Below, piece after piece: positions 20,557-30,469 of a DNA stretch of 64,000 nt. Under the pieces are notes generated by a model that ran no database searches, was not told the origin of the DNA, and worked only from the letters and a program-made list of their open reading frames with translations. The stretch is taken from assembly GCF_900112595.1 (NCBI RefSeq), contig NZ_FOMI01000003.1, forward strand, positions 248,001 to 312,000. Direction: 5' to 3'. Source of the DNA: Algibacter pectinivorans. Lineage in GTDB: Bacteria; Bacteroidota; Bacteroidia; Flavobacteriales; Flavobacteriaceae. A program made the translations under genes and the position numbers. Numbering within the stretch: position 1 is the stretch's first letter; each line of letters begins with the position of its first letter.

Positions 20557-23388
20557 TTAAAACCATTTCCTTCTAAACAAGCCTAAGAGGGCTTGTGGGT
20601 CGGCTGTAAACTTTATACGTATTTTTTGATCGTAACGTGGCTGACCTATTTCCCAACCCAAATTTGAATATACTGGCAGGTAAACCTCAAAGTAATCGGT
20701 AACTAAATTAATTCGAATACCAGAGTCGTAAACAAAATTAGCGGCGTTAAATTTATTTTTTACTAAACCTATATCGCCGTAAGCTAGGATGTAATTCCAT
20801 AGCGTTGTACTAGCATTTAATGTTGTGATCCATTGGTTAGCGAATGGTGTGGTTAATTTAGATTTAAATCCACCCTCGGCTTCTATGTATTGCTGACTAA
20901 AAATACCGGTGTCTTCAGATCGTCCTAAGTAATTATAATCGAAAAGATAATCGGTTGGACGATCTAATGCAAAACTGAAATAATTAGACCCTAAGTCGCT
21001 ATTATTTGATAGGAAGGCTCCTGCAAACGCTCTAACATTTAGCTGTCTGTTGCTTTCAAAAAGGCGTCTAAACTCGTAGTTAAAAGAGACTTTACTAAAC
21101 TTATCGGCAATTTGAAAATCGGTATTCCACTTACTAAAATTAATAAGGTTATCGTTAGAATTTACGTATCTAATATTAAAAACACTGTAATTAGGCTCGT
21201 TGGAAGAATCTGGGTTATTGAGTTCTTGATCTCTATTAATGTTTACGTGTCTTACATTTAGCAACTGCCTTTTATTGGACCTAAAATCGTTGTTTTCTCT
21301 AAATAGAAATTGTACCGAAGGTGTAATTTGTCTAACAAATAAATCTTCACCATAAGAGCTATATCCTGCGGCAATTCCATAATGAATGGAGTATAAATTT
21401 TTGTTTTGAATATAATGGGTTTTAAAAGCCGAAGCAGAACCTGTTAGCGATCGAGATTTAAACGAATATCTTGGTGCAATTTTATAATTGAATAATTTTC
21501 TTAATACGGTTTTATTGTAAATTTTGGCACCAGCGGTGAAACCATCATAAATATTATTATACTCTACAATGGGCATAAAAAAGACTTGATTGTAGTAGGG
21601 GTCTTCTACATCTTGAAATAACCTAAATTGCAAAGGTTTGTTGTTAAAAAAGAAACCCTTTAAAGATTTCCAGTTGTCTCTTAAGTTAAATTCAGGAATG
21701 GTGTTATTGTAGTTTAAAACTAACTTATTGGCGTCTTCTCTTGGTATGGTAATGGTTTTACTACCTTTTATGTTTTCTACCCAGCGTTTGGCAATTACAC
21801 TATCGTTATACAAGCTATATAATGAAATAGGCATGCTATTATCGCCTTTATTTTTAATGGTTAAGGTAATAGAGTCTTCGGTCTTTTTTAATTTACTTAT
21901 TTTGAAATCTATTTTTTTTCTAGTGCTTAAATAATCATCAAAAAACCAATTAATATCTTTTTTGGTTTTTGATTTTATATAGCTTTCAAAATCTTTTACG
22001 GAGGTTTGTTTAAGTTTATTTTCTTTAACAAAAGTTTCAATACTATGCTCTACAATATCTTGGTTTACAAAATCGTCTAGATATTTTAGTCCTACACCGG
22101 CTTTGTATTTATTGGCTATGTTTTTGTTGAATTTTAATAACGAGTCTTTAGCCATGGTTAATGGTTGGTCTCGATTTGTACGTGCCATAAGCATATAAGA
22201 TAACACGTATTTATCATTAAAACTCATATCGGCAGCATGAAAGGATCTTACACCCCAAAAATTAGCTATGCTACCAAGGAATTTCATGTTAGGGTAGTGC
22301 CTGTCTACATAATTCATTAAATAATAAATTTGAATACCATCTATTAACCATTGTTCCTTTCTAGGATTTAATAGTAAGGTGTTTTCTAAATAATTATGTA
22401 AGGCAATTTTTAAATACTTGAGCTCGTATTGAAAATGATTAGGGTATGTTTTAATAAAACTAGGTAGAAAATTTAAGCCATAAATAGGATCTTTATCATA
22501 ATCGATTTGAGAAAGAAGAAGCTTTTTATGTGGATATTCACCAAAGATTTCGAAGAGAAAGGTTTTTACCTTTTCATTGATTAAAACCTTTTCTACAATA
22601 TCAAGATCTTCGTCATGAATGTTTGAAATTATTGATAATTCGCCATCTTGTAAGGTTTTAAATTCTGAACCTTTAGTTAAAAACAATCGGTTGTTGTTTC
22701 TGTTTGCTCCTTTAAGTGTAATGATTTGTTTTGTAGGTAGTTGTTGTGTGTTACTTACATCTAAATCTGAAGTTATGGCATAGCCATTTGGGTATTCTAT
22801 TTCTAGATTTACCTCTGAAATTGGGATGTATAAATCGTCTAAATTTTTATTGCTATAGTATTGCCATTCTCCATTAAAAACGGCAGGTGTAATGTACCAA
22901 TATCTTAGGTTTATATCGCCGCTATCTGTAACACCGTAGCTAGTAAATTTAGCATTTGGGATTTTAACGGTATACTCTAAATCTAAAGTATAGGTATCAT
23001 TGGCTTTTAGAGGTTCGTTAAGCGCAACCTTAAGAATGTCTATTTGGTTTTTAAGTTGTTTAAACTCTACATCTTTACCATTTTGTTTCATGGAGGTAAT
23101 AACAGAAAATCCTCGATCTTCGTTTTTGGCAAGATGAAAGTTATTATTGTATTCGTCTGCAATACGAATAGCTAAAGGTGTTTTTTTTGTAGAATAGCTA
23201 CTATTCCAATCGTTAAGATAAATGGTATCTAATTGGACGTTAGTAGTGTTTTTATATTGAATGGATTGCGATATTTTTATTTGTTTATTTTCTATATCAA
23301 AAACAGCCTTAACATTGGTTTTGTTTTGAGCAAAACTGCTAAGACAGAAACACAGTAAAATAAAACAATTAAAAAATCTAAATTTCAA
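20557..23388 (-). CDS. M1-peptidase-like protein fused to a C-terminal beta-barrel, catalytic motif lost
   Basis: A 943-residue exported protein (signal peptide ending at ~residue 20, SSFAQ). Residues ~21-560 follow the M1 aminopeptidase pattern: an N-terminal beta domain (LDTIYLNDWN, YTLDLEYTVKIP, YWYITPAVFNGEWQYY) and a thermolysin-like middle. Where HExxH should stand it reads LHNYLENTLL (residues 330-339), and the downstream glutamate site reads WLIDGIQIYY. The zinc ligands and general base are therefore gone. Residues ~590-943 alternate in beta-barrel fashion (PRYSFKSRSLTGSASAFKTH, NKRQLLNVRHVNINRD) and the chain ends in phenylalanine, as in outer-membrane barrels. Probably a surface or outer-membrane pseudo-enzyme; function unknown. 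Confidence 0.75.
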   Translation of the reverse strand: MKFRFFNCFILLCFCLSSFAQNKTNVKAVFDIENKQIKISQSIQYKNTTNVQLDTIYLNDWNSSYSTKKTPLAIRIADEYNNNFHLAKNEDRGFSVITSMKQNGKDVEFKQLKNQIDILKVALNEPLKANDTYTLDLEYTVKIPNAKFTSYGVTDSGDINLRYWYITPAVFNGEWQYYSNKNLDDLYIPISEVNLEIEYPNGYAITSDLDVSNTQQLPTKQIITLKGANRNNNRLFLTKGSEFKTLQDGELSIISNIHDEDLDIVEKVLINEKVKTFLFEIFGEYPHKKLLLSQIDYDKDPIYGLNFLPSFIKTYPNHFQYELKYLKIALHNYLENTLLLNPRKEQWLIDGIQIYYLMNYVDRHYPNMKFLGSIANFWGVRSFHAADMSFNDKYVLSYMLMARTNRDQPLTMAKDSLLKFNKNIANKYKAGVGLKYLDDFVNQDIVEHSIETFVKENKLKQTSVKDFESYIKSKTKKDINWFFDDYLSTRKKIDFKISKLKKTEDSITLTIKNKGDNSMPISLYSLYNDSVIAKRWVENIKGSKTITIPREDANKLVLNYNNTIPEFNLRDNWKSLKGFFFNNKPLQFRLFQDVEDPYYNQVFFMPIVEYNNIYDGFTAGAKIYNKTVLRKLFNYKIAPRYSFKSRSLTGSASAFKTHYIQNKNLYSIHYGIAAGYSSYGEDLFVRQITPSVQFLFRENNDFRSNKRQLLNVRHVNINRDQELNNPDSSNEPNYSVFNIRYVNSNDNLINFSKWNTDFQIADKFSKVSFNYEFRRLFESNRQLNVRAFAGAFLSNNSDLGSNYFSFALDRPTDYLFDYNYLGRSEDTGIFSQQYIEAEGGFKSKLTTPFANQWITTLNASTTLWNYILAYGDIGLVKNKFNAANFVYDSGIRINLVTDYFEVYLPVYSNLGWEIGQPRYDQKIRIKFTADPQALLGLFRRKWF

Positions 23389-23479
23389 ATTTAAAAAACA
23401 TTATTAGGTTAATAGATTTATGTATGGCGTTGCAAGATAGCAAAATAGGATGGCTTAAAACAAGGTGTTTAAGTTAATT

Positions 23480-23506
23480 TATGGGCTGTACAACGTACAG
23501 CCCATA
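23480..23506 (-). terminator. Hairpin after the LOG-family gene
   Basis: A perfect 12 bp stem (23480-23491 with 23495-23506) with a 3-base loop lies 22 bp past the LOG gene stop, before the next gene on the same strand. No T-run follows, so it may be a weak terminator or an RNA-stabilising hairpin. Confidence 0.5.
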
Positions 23507-23527
23507 AATAGCCAATATTTTATTTTT

Positions 23528-24217
23528 TTAGAAATTAGGGCTGTAGCCAGACTCTTTATAAAAGCTATCTAAAATGGTAATAACCTCATCGGCGGTATCT
23601 ACCAAATGAATAAGGTCTAAATCTTTTGCGCTTATGTTTCCAAAACCATCAAGTAACGTCTTTTTTACCCAGTCCATAAGGCCTTCCCAGAAATCTGTTC
23701 CTACAAGAATGATAGGGAATCTTTCACTTTTATTTGTTTGAATAAGCGTAATAGCTTCAAAAAGTTCATCTAGGGTACCAAAACCACCAGGCATTACTAC
23801 AAAGCCTTGTGAGTATTTAACAAACATAACTTTTCTAACAAAAAAGTAATCGAAATCTAAGCTTTTATCGCTGTCTATATACGGATTGTCGTGTTGCTCG
23901 AAAGGTAAATCGATATTTAAACCAACAGAAGTTCCGCCACCTAAATGGGCACCTTTATTACCGGCTTCCATTATACCTGGACCACCACCAGTAATTACAC
24001 CGTAGCCAGCCTCAACTATTTTTGTTGCTACATTTTCGGCTAGCTTATAATATTTATGATCGGGCTTGGTTCTTGCCGAACCAAAAATAGAAACGCAGGG
24101 TCCAATTTTACTCATTTTCTCGAATCCGCTAACAAACTCGCCCATTATTTTAAAAATGGCCCATGAATCGTTTGTTTTTATTTCATTCCAACCCTTGTGA
24201 TGTTTTTCTTTTCTCAT
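23528..24217 (-). CDS. LOG-family protein (TIGR00730-type Rossmann fold)
   Basis: A 229-residue cytoplasmic protein with the family signatures GGGPGIMEAGNKGA and VMPGGFGTLDELFE, and the early SIFGSARTKPDHKYY. Members characterised as LONELY GUY enzymes cleave nucleoside 5'-monophosphates to a free base and ribose 5-phosphate. Bacterial members are often annotated as lysine decarboxylase-like without evidence for that activity. Both phosphate-binding motifs look intact, so phosphoribohydrolase activity is plausible. It lies between uvrA and the M1-like gene on the same strand and is 71 bp from uvrA. Confidence 0.88.
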   Translation of the reverse strand: MRKEKHHKGWNEIKTNDSWAIFKIMGEFVSGFEKMSKIGPCVSIFGSARTKPDHKYYKLAENVATKIVEAGYGVITGGGPGIMEAGNKGAHLGGGTSVGLNIDLPFEQHDNPYIDSDKSLDFDYFFVRKVMFVKYSQGFVVMPGGFGTLDELFEAITLIQTNKSERFPIILVGTDFWEGLMDWVKKTLLDGFGNISAKDLDLIHLVDTADEVITILDSFYKESGYSPNF

Positions 24218-24230
24218 AGTATGTTTTTTA

Positions 24231-24247
24231 TTTCCGCGAAAGCGAAA
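24231..24247. repeat. 17 bp palindromic unit with GCGAAAGC core
   Basis: TTTCCGCGAAAGCGAAA occurs here in the gap before uvrA's end and again, exactly but inverted, inside mutS2 at 41068-41084. The core GCGAAAGC is known to form an unusually stable mini-hairpin. Confidence 0.6.
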
Positions 24248-24288
24248 ATTTTATTGTTTTTATTATTTCTGCTTAATTTTTAGGCACG

Positions 24289-27120
24289 CTAATTTAATTC
24301 TTTTTTAAGGAACTTAGCTGTGTAACTTTTTTTGTGTTTTATAATCTCTTCTGGGGTACCTTCGGCAACCACTTGTCCGCCACCTTTACCGCCTTCGTAG
24401 CCAATATCTATAATATGATCTACGGTTTTAATAACATCTAAGTTATGTTCTATTATTAAAACGGTATTGCCTTTGTCTGCTAATTTATTTAAAACTAACA
24501 TGAGCACTCTTATGTCTTCAAAATGTAAACCTGTTGTGGGCTCGTCTAGAATATAAAATGTGTTTCCGGTGTCGCGTTTTGAGAGTTCGGTTGCTAATTT
24601 AATACGCTGTGCCTCGCCACCAGAAAGTGTTGTACTTTGCTGCCCTAGCGTGATGTAGCCTAAACCAACATCTTTAATAGTTTTTAGCTTTTTGTGTATT
24701 TTAGGGATATGCTCGAAGAAGTCTACAGCTTCGTTCATGGTCATGTTTAATACATCGCTAATGTTTTTGCCTTTGTAACGAATCTCTAAGGTTTCGCGAT
24801 TAAAACGTTTACCTTGGCAAGTTTCGCATTCTACGTAAACATCTGGTAGGAAATTCATTTCGATAACACGTAAACCACCACCTTGACAGGTTTCGCAACG
24901 CCCTCCTTTAACATTAAAACTAAAACGACCCGCTTTGTAGCCTCTAATCATGGCTTCGGGAATTTTAGCAAATAAGGCTCTAATTTCGCCAAAAGTACCC
25001 GTGTATGTTGCAGGATTACTTCGTGGGGTTCTACCTATAGGCGATTGGTTAATATCGATAACTTTATCTATATGCTCTAAACCTTTTATGCTTTTGTAAG
25101 GCATAGGTTTTTTTACACCATTAAAGTAATGAGCGTTTAAAATAGGGTAAAGGGTTTCGTTAATTAATGTGGATTTTCCGCTACCAGAAACCCCTGTAAT
25201 ACCAATCATTTTACCTAATGGTAGTTTTACCGATACATTTTTTAGGTTATTACCCGTGCAGCCTTTAAGTTCTATAAAGTTACCATTGCCTTTACGTCGT
25301 TTTTTAGGAATTTCAATTTCTTTTTTACCGTTTAAATAATCGGCAGTTAGGGTGTTATGCGTTTTAAGTTCGTCTGGTGTGCCAATGCTAATAATTTCGC
25401 CACCGTATTTTCCAGCTTTAGGGCCAATATCAATAACGTAATCGGCACGCTCAATCATATCTTTATCATGCTCTACAACAACAACCGAGTTTCCTATATC
25501 TCTTAGCGAAACAAGGGAGTTTATTAGTTTTTCGTTATCGCGCTGATGTAAACCAATACTAGGTTCGTCTAAAATGTAAAGCACACCAACAAGCTGCGAT
25601 CCTATTTGTGTGGCCAAACGAATACGTTGTGCCTCGCCACCCGATAAGGATTTTGAGCTACGATTTAAGGACAAATAGTCTAAACCAACATCGAGTAAAA
25701 ACTGAATTCTAGATTTTATTTCTTTAATAACCTCTTCGCCAATTTTTAACTGTTTTTCTGAAAGGGTATCGTTTAAAGTACTAAACCAATCGGCAAGCTC
25801 CACCATATCGGTATTAGCAAGTTCGGCAATATTTTTGTTGTTTATTTTAAAGTAAAGCGATTCTTTTTTTAAGCGAGAACCTTCGCAAACAGGACATTCT
25901 ACCTTGTCCATATAATCTTTAGCCCAACGTTTTAAGGTTCTAGATTCGGCTGTGTTATATTGGTTTTCAATAAAATTAGCAACGCCTTCAAAATCTATAT
26001 TGTAATTACGAGTTACACCAAGTGTTTTACTTTCAACTGAAAACTTATCATTTCCGCCATAAAGAATAATATGTTTAGCTTCTTTAGGAATATCTTTATA
26101 AGCATCGGTTAATTTAAAATCGAAACGTTGTGCAATGGTTTCTAATTGCTTAAAAATCCAACTGTTTTTTTGCGGACCATGAGGCGCTAAGGCTCCAGAT
26201 TTAATCGATAATGAATCGTCTGGAATAATTTTAGCCTCGTTAATTTGATACAAAGTACCAATACCGTTACAGTTTGAACAAGCGCCTTTAGGGGAATTGA
26301 ACGAAAAATTATTTGGTTCTGGGTTAGGATAGGAGATTCCTGAAGTAGGACACATTAAACTTCTACTAAAATAGCGTGTTTCGTTGGTGTCTTGATCGAT
26401 AACTAAAAGTACATCTTCACCATGATACATGGCTGTGTTAATGGTTTCGGTAAGGCGTTTATCGTTATCTACGCTATCGTTAATTACGAGTCTGTCTATT
26501 ACAATTTCGATATCGTGATTTTTGTAACGGTCTAATTTCATCCCTTTTACAATATCTCGAATCTCGCCATCGGTTCTTACTTTTACAAAGCCTTGTTTGG
26601 CTATTTGCTCGAATAATTCGCGATAATGCCCTTTTCTAGAACGTACTACAGGCGATAGTACGTTTATGCGTTTACCATTAAAGTCTTTTTTTATAAGCTC
26701 TTTAATTTGCTCGTCGCTGTAGCTTACCATTTTCTTGCCTGTATTATAACTGTAAGCATCACTGGCACGTGCAAAAAGTAGTCTCATAAAATCGTAAATC
26801 TCTGTGATGGTTCCTACTGTGGAACGTGGCGATTTACTAGTTGTTTTTTGCTCGATGGCAATTACCGGAGAAAGCCCATCGATTTTGTCGACATCCGGAC
26901 GTTCTAAGCCGCCTAGAAACTGTCTGGCGTATGCAGAGAATGTTTCGATATAACGGCGTTGTCCTTCGGCATAAATGGTATCGAAGGCTAGTGAGGATTT
27001 TCCACTACCAGATAAGCCTGTAATAACTACAAGCTTTTCGCGTGGTATGGATACATCAATATTTTTAAGATTGTGTACACGTGCTCCTTTAACTTCGATA
27101 AAATCTGTGAATTCACTCAT
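24289..27120 (-). CDS. uvrA: Excinuclease ABC subunit UvrA
   Basis: A 943-residue damage-recognition ATPase of nucleotide excision repair that loads UvrB. The two ABC modules are complete: Walker [10 protein letters not shown] (near residue 35) and GVSGSGKST (near 640), with signatures [12 protein letters not shown] and [12 protein letters not shown]. The zinc modules include [37 protein letters not shown] and [17 protein letters not shown]. Length is normal. A LOG-family gene follows after 71 bp on the same strand. The repeat copy D lies behind its start. Confidence 0.98.
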   Translation of the reverse strand: MSEFTDFIEVKGARVHNLKNIDVSIPREKLVVITGLSGSGKSSLAFDTIYAEGQRRYIETFSAYARQFLGGLERPDVDKIDGLSPVIAIEQKTTSKSPRSTVGTITEIYDFMRLLFARASDAYSYNTGKKMVSYSDEQIKELIKKDFNGKRINVLSPVVRSRKGHYRELFEQIAKQGFVKVRTDGEIRDIVKGMKLDRYKNHDIEIVIDRLVINDSVDNDKRLTETINTAMYHGEDVLLVIDQDTNETRYFSRSLMCPTSGISYPNPEPNNFSFNSPKGACSNCNGIGTLYQINEAKIIPDDSLSIKSGALAPHGPQKNSWIFKQLETIAQRFDFKLTDAYKDIPKEAKHIILYGGNDKFSVESKTLGVTRNYNIDFEGVANFIENQYNTAESRTLKRWAKDYMDKVECPVCEGSRLKKESLYFKINNKNIAELANTDMVELADWFSTLNDTLSEKQLKIGEEVIKEIKSRIQFLLDVGLDYLSLNRSSKSLSGGEAQRIRLATQIGSQLVGVLYILDEPSIGLHQRDNEKLINSLVSLRDIGNSVVVVEHDKDMIERADYVIDIGPKAGKYGGEIISIGTPDELKTHNTLTADYLNGKKEIEIPKKRRKGNGNFIELKGCTGNNLKNVSVKLPLGKMIGITGVSGSGKSTLINETLYPILNAHYFNGVKKPMPYKSIKGLEHIDKVIDINQSPIGRTPRSNPATYTGTFGEIRALFAKIPEAMIRGYKAGRFSFNVKGGRCETCQGGGLRVIEMNFLPDVYVECETCQGKRFNRETLEIRYKGKNISDVLNMTMNEAVDFFEHIPKIHKKLKTIKDVGLGYITLGQQSTTLSGGEAQRIKLATELSKRDTGNTFYILDEPTTGLHFEDIRVLMLVLNKLADKGNTVLIIEHNLDVIKTVDHIIDIGYEGGKGGGQVVAEGTPEEIIKHKKSYTAKFLKKELN

Positions 27121-27268
27121 AAAATGGCAAAGTTGCGAAGTTACACTTTTTGCGATTAAAAAAGAAGTGAGTTAGTGTTGTTGTTTATTAAATTTGAGTA
27201 GATTTTTGTGAAGTGATTTAGACAAAGACTCTTAAAAAAAGGTTTGAGAAAGCTAATTTGCAAATGTA

Positions 27269-27360
27269 CCCGCGCAAGGGATAGCAGAGAAAAGCCCACA
27301 GCCCGACGTAGGAGGTGCGAGGACTTGTAGCGTATAGCCCGACCCTTTTGGGTTGCGCCC
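27269..27360 (+). repeat. Dispersed intergenic repeat, copy D
   Basis: A ~92 bp element with GCGCAAGGGATAGCAGAG, GCCCACAGCCCGACGTAGG, GGTGCGAGGACTTGTAGCG and a terminal GACCCTTTTGGGTTGCGCCC. Its end forms a short stem (ACCC..GGGT). It separates the stop of the 240-residue gene from the uvrA upstream region. A minus-strand frame reading through it encodes only translated repeat. Confidence 0.88.
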
Positions 27361-27370
27361 ATAAACTTAA

Positions 27371-28093
27371 TTAATTTGAAGTTTTAATATTTTCATTTTC
27401 CAAGCCAAAAAATAAGAATTTATGAAATGTTGGTAGTTGCGCCCCGGTTTTGGTGGTAGTCCAATCGCTCCATGAAGCTTCTAAACCCTCTATAGGCAGT
27501 ATGGAAACCCACATTTTAAAGGCTGTTGGTTTATAATTTTCATCTAGAATCCAAAGGTAAGAATCGCCTGGAGTTGAACCACCCGAGTTGTATGTTACAA
27601 GCAATGCCTCGGTATTTGTTTCTGTTTTTACAAGTTGGCGTTGTACACCAGAATCGAATACTTTATAGGGGCCAACTAGCCAAAACGAATCGTTGTTAAA
27701 GTAGTCTGTTGCTTGTTTAATGAGCTCTTTAGCTAAATCGCTGGTGTTTATAAAGTTATTGATATATACCTTACTTTTTGATGTGTTGTTTAGGTCTAAA
27801 ACAACTTTATTTTGTTTCCAATACACGGTACATTTGTTATTAGCTTTGTCCCATTTGTAATGGTGTCTTTTTTTAAATGTCCACTCAATGTAATTCGTGT
27901 TTTTAAAGGCTTGATAATCTAGAGTATTTAGCATTTTATGTGCTAGAGCATCTGCCTGTTCACCTTGAATTCCTACGGGTAAATCTTCGTTGTATTTTAT
28001 ATGCATATACCCAAAAAGTAGAAGGGTAGGGAGTGTGAAAAATATAAGCACTCCTGCTATTATTTTTAGTACTTTCTTGGGTTTTATAGGCAT
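27371..28093 (-). CDS. Membrane-anchored hypothetical protein
   Basis: A 240-residue protein with a basic N-terminus, one membrane segment (residues ~10-30, IIAGVLIFFTLPTLLLFGYM) and a ~205-residue soluble part presumably facing the periplasm. The soluble part contains NTNYIEWTFKKRHHYKWDKANNKCTVYW-type aromatic strands and SYLWILDENYKPTAFKMWVSILPIEGLEASW. I do not recognise a named domain. It lies 72 bp downstream of ggt on the same strand and could be the last gene of the acpH-ggt unit. Small proteins of this layout recur in Flavobacteriaceae, but no function can be given. Confidence 0.65.
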   Translation of the reverse strand: MPIKPKKVLKIIAGVLIFFTLPTLLLFGYMHIKYNEDLPVGIQGEQADALAHKMLNTLDYQAFKNTNYIEWTFKKRHHYKWDKANNKCTVYWKQNKVVLDLNNTSKSKVYINNFINTSDLAKELIKQATDYFNNDSFWLVGPYKVFDSGVQRQLVKTETNTEALLVTYNSGGSTPGDSYLWILDENYKPTAFKMWVSILPIEGLEASWSDWTTTKTGAQLPTFHKFLFFGLENENIKTSN

Positions 28094-28165
28094 ATAAAAG
28101 AGGGTTGTTTTTGTGGGTTTGTTTATAAAATTATAAAAGTACTACGGTTAATTAAAGTAAAACCT

Positions 28166-29863
28166 TTAAAAACCGACAGCCGTATCATCTCCTCGATAAT
28201 CGGCACCTCCTTCGTACGAGTTATCATCCAAAACAAGAATACCATCTACAATTCCAATTATTGGAGAGTCCTCTTCGTTAATGGAATATCCTAAGTTTTC
28301 GAGATTGTTTATAAGTTTGCTATTAAATTTGTTCGGTTCCATACGGATTTCGTCTGGCAACCATTGGTGATGAAAACGAGGTGCATTTACCGCATCTTGC
28401 ATGGTCATACCAAACTCATGAACATTTAATATAGTTTGTAAAACGGACGTAATAATGGTTGATCCGCCTGGTGTACCAAGGGTCATGTATAACTTGCCGT
28501 TTTTTTCGATTATAGTTGGCGTCATAGAACTTAGCATCCGTTTTTCGGGTTCAATTTTATTAGCTTCTGCACCAATAAGGCCAAACATATTTGGGGTTCC
28601 GGGTTTGCTGCTAAAATCGTCCATTTCGTTGTTTAAAAAGAAACCTAATTCTGAACAATACAGTTTAGAACCATAGGCACCGTTTAGGGTTGTTGTTACT
28701 GCAATGGCATTTCCAAATTGATCGACAATAGAGTAGTGTGTGGTTTCGTCGCTTTCAACAACTTGAATGTTACCATGAGAAACTTGGCTTGATGGTGTTG
28801 CTTTTTCAAAAGAAAAATCTGCCATTCTATGGTTTAAATAGTCTGCTTTAATTAGGGGTTGCACAGGTACATTTGCGAAATCTGGATCGCCTAAATAATA
28901 ACTTCTATCGGCATAAGCGCGACGTTCTGCCTCGGTGATAACTTGTATGGTTTTTAAGGTGTTATGCCCGTATGTTTCTAAATTAAAAGGCTCTAGCATT
29001 TTCATTATTTGCGCTAAACATACGCCACCACTAGAAGGCGGAGCCATGGATATTACTTTTAAATCGTCGTAACTAAAGGTAATAGGTTTGCGCCATTTTG
29101 CTTGGTAATTTGCTAAATCTTCTTCGGTAATAATGCCACCATTATCCTGAATAAACTTAGCTAGTATTTTGGCTGTTTCACCTTTGTAAAATTCATCCTT
29201 ACCATGCTTTAAAATACGTTGTAAGGTATTGGCTAATTTTGGGTATTTAATCGTGTCTTTGGCTTTCCAGGGTAAATCAAATAATATAGAATCTTTATTA
29301 GCTTTTAAAAATAGCGGTTGGTACTTTTTAAATTTGGCTTCTTGTTTTTTGGTTACCACAACACCTTTTTTAGCCAATTCAATAACTGGGGTAATGATGG
29401 CTTCTATGGGTAATGAACCTAATTTTTCATGAACTTCAAAAACGCCAGCAACGCTTCCTGGAACACCGACAGCCATAGCGCCTAAGGTACTTTTTTCGGG
29501 TATTACATCGCCGTTTTCGTCTAAATACATGTCTTTTGTAGCTGCCATTGGTGCTTTTTCTCTAAAATCTATAGAGCCTATATCGCCATTAGCTTTACGG
29601 TATACCATAAAACCGCCACCACCTAAATTACCTGCATAAGGATAAGCAACAGCTAAAGCCAATTGGGTGGCGCACATGGCATCAAAGGCATTTCCACCTT
29701 GTTTTAGTATGTCGTTTCCTATTTTAGATGCTTCGGCTCGAGCCGAAACTACCATGGCATTTTTTGTAATGAGGCCGCGTGTTGCTTCAGTTTTATTATT
29801 TGCCTTTTTACATGAAAAGAAAAGGCACAGTATTAAAGCGATTTTAAAACTATGTTTAATCAT
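28166..29863 (-). CDS. ggt: Gamma-glutamyltransferase
   Basis: A 565-residue N-terminal nucleophile hydrolase that transfers or hydrolyses the gamma-glutamyl group of glutathione and related peptides. It has a lipoprotein-type signal (ALILCLFFSC, lipobox FSCK). The large subunit contains GGNAFDAMCATQLALAVAYPYAGNLGGGGFMVYR in conserved form. The autoprocessing site is ESDETTHYSIVDQFGNAIAVTTTLN, with threonine of TTHYS expected to become the nucleophile. The later SMTPTIIEKNGKLYMTLGTPGGSTIIT is the family's substrate loop. It overlaps the end of the acpH gene by 8 bp, so the two are co-transcribed. Confidence 0.95.
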   Translation of the reverse strand: MIKHSFKIALILCLFFSCKKANNKTEATRGLITKNAMVVSARAEASKIGNDILKQGGNAFDAMCATQLALAVAYPYAGNLGGGGFMVYRKANGDIGSIDFREKAPMAATKDMYLDENGDVIPEKSTLGAMAVGVPGSVAGVFEVHEKLGSLPIEAIITPVIELAKKGVVVTKKQEAKFKKYQPLFLKANKDSILFDLPWKAKDTIKYPKLANTLQRILKHGKDEFYKGETAKILAKFIQDNGGIITEEDLANYQAKWRKPITFSYDDLKVISMAPPSSGGVCLAQIMKMLEPFNLETYGHNTLKTIQVITEAERRAYADRSYYLGDPDFANVPVQPLIKADYLNHRMADFSFEKATPSSQVSHGNIQVVESDETTHYSIVDQFGNAIAVTTTLNGAYGSKLYCSELGFFLNNEMDDFSSKPGTPNMFGLIGAEANKIEPEKRMLSSMTPTIIEKNGKLYMTLGTPGGSTIITSVLQTILNVHEFGMTMQDAVNAPRFHHQWLPDEIRMEPNKFNSKLINNLENLGYSINEEDSPIIGIVDGILVLDDNSYEGGADYRGDDTAVGF

Positions 29864-30458
29864 TAAGTTCTTGTTTTATGAGTTCTAATTTTTGTTTTGA
29901 TGAGGCAATAACTTCCTCAAAGAAATCTGAAAACTCTTTTTCAAATTCAGAGTAAAAAGCTTCGAGTTCAACAACAGCCTCGTTCATGCTAGCACGGTTT
30001 TTAGTGCGACGATTCATACCATCTAAAACTCTAGAAATCCCATCAATAGACGCGTAACTTAATAGCCAATTATCTGCTAACATATAAGGCATCATTTTTT
30101 GTATTCTTACAGGTAAAATATCAAAATTTGCCTCCAACGAATCGTAGAAGGTTTCTACATATTCATCTAAAGGGACGTTGCAATATTTACTCCAGTTTTT
30201 TGCTAAAAAATGATCGTATAAAATATCGACAATAACTCCAGAATAATGTCCATATTTTTCGTGAAGTCTTTTGGTGCTTAGTCTAAACGTTTTATGAGCG
30301 TCGGTAAAACTATCTATATGTCTATGTAATAGTATGCCAATTTGAATTTCTTTCGGGAAGGTTTTGTATTGTTTACCTTTAATACCATCGGCAATAAAGT
30401 TACCAATAGTTACTAAATCGTTATCACCAGACAAATAAATGTGGGCTAAGTAGTTCAT
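29856..30458 (-). CDS. ACP phosphodiesterase (AcpH-like)
   Basis: A 200-residue protein starting MNYLAHIYLSGDNDLVTIGNF, which matches the N-terminus of the acyl-carrier-protein phosphodiesterase (HD-related DUF479) family. The later HIDSFTDAHKTFR carries the conserved metal-binding HxxxDxxTD-like pattern, and GVIVDILYDHFLAKNW is also conserved. The enzyme removes 4'-phosphopantetheine from acyl carrier protein. I chose the ATG at 30458, because the longer reading from 30515 adds 19 residues unlike the family and would overlap the divergent gene's promoter. The stop overlaps the ggt start by 8 bp. Confidence 0.85.
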   Translation of the reverse strand: MNYLAHIYLSGDNDLVTIGNFIADGIKGKQYKTFPKEIQIGILLHRHIDSFTDAHKTFRLSTKRLHEKYGHYSGVIVDILYDHFLAKNWSKYCNVPLDEYVETFYDSLEANFDILPVRIQKMMPYMLADNWLLSYASIDGISRVLDGMNRRTKNRASMNEAVVELEAFYSEFEKEFSDFFEEVIASSKQKLELIKQELND

Positions 30459-30469
30459 TGAATAAATAT

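Noticed and set aside
27156-27362. A 68-residue frame on the minus strand behind uvrA
   Set aside because: It is a translation of intergenic repeat copy D; the same text recurs elsewhere without a frame.
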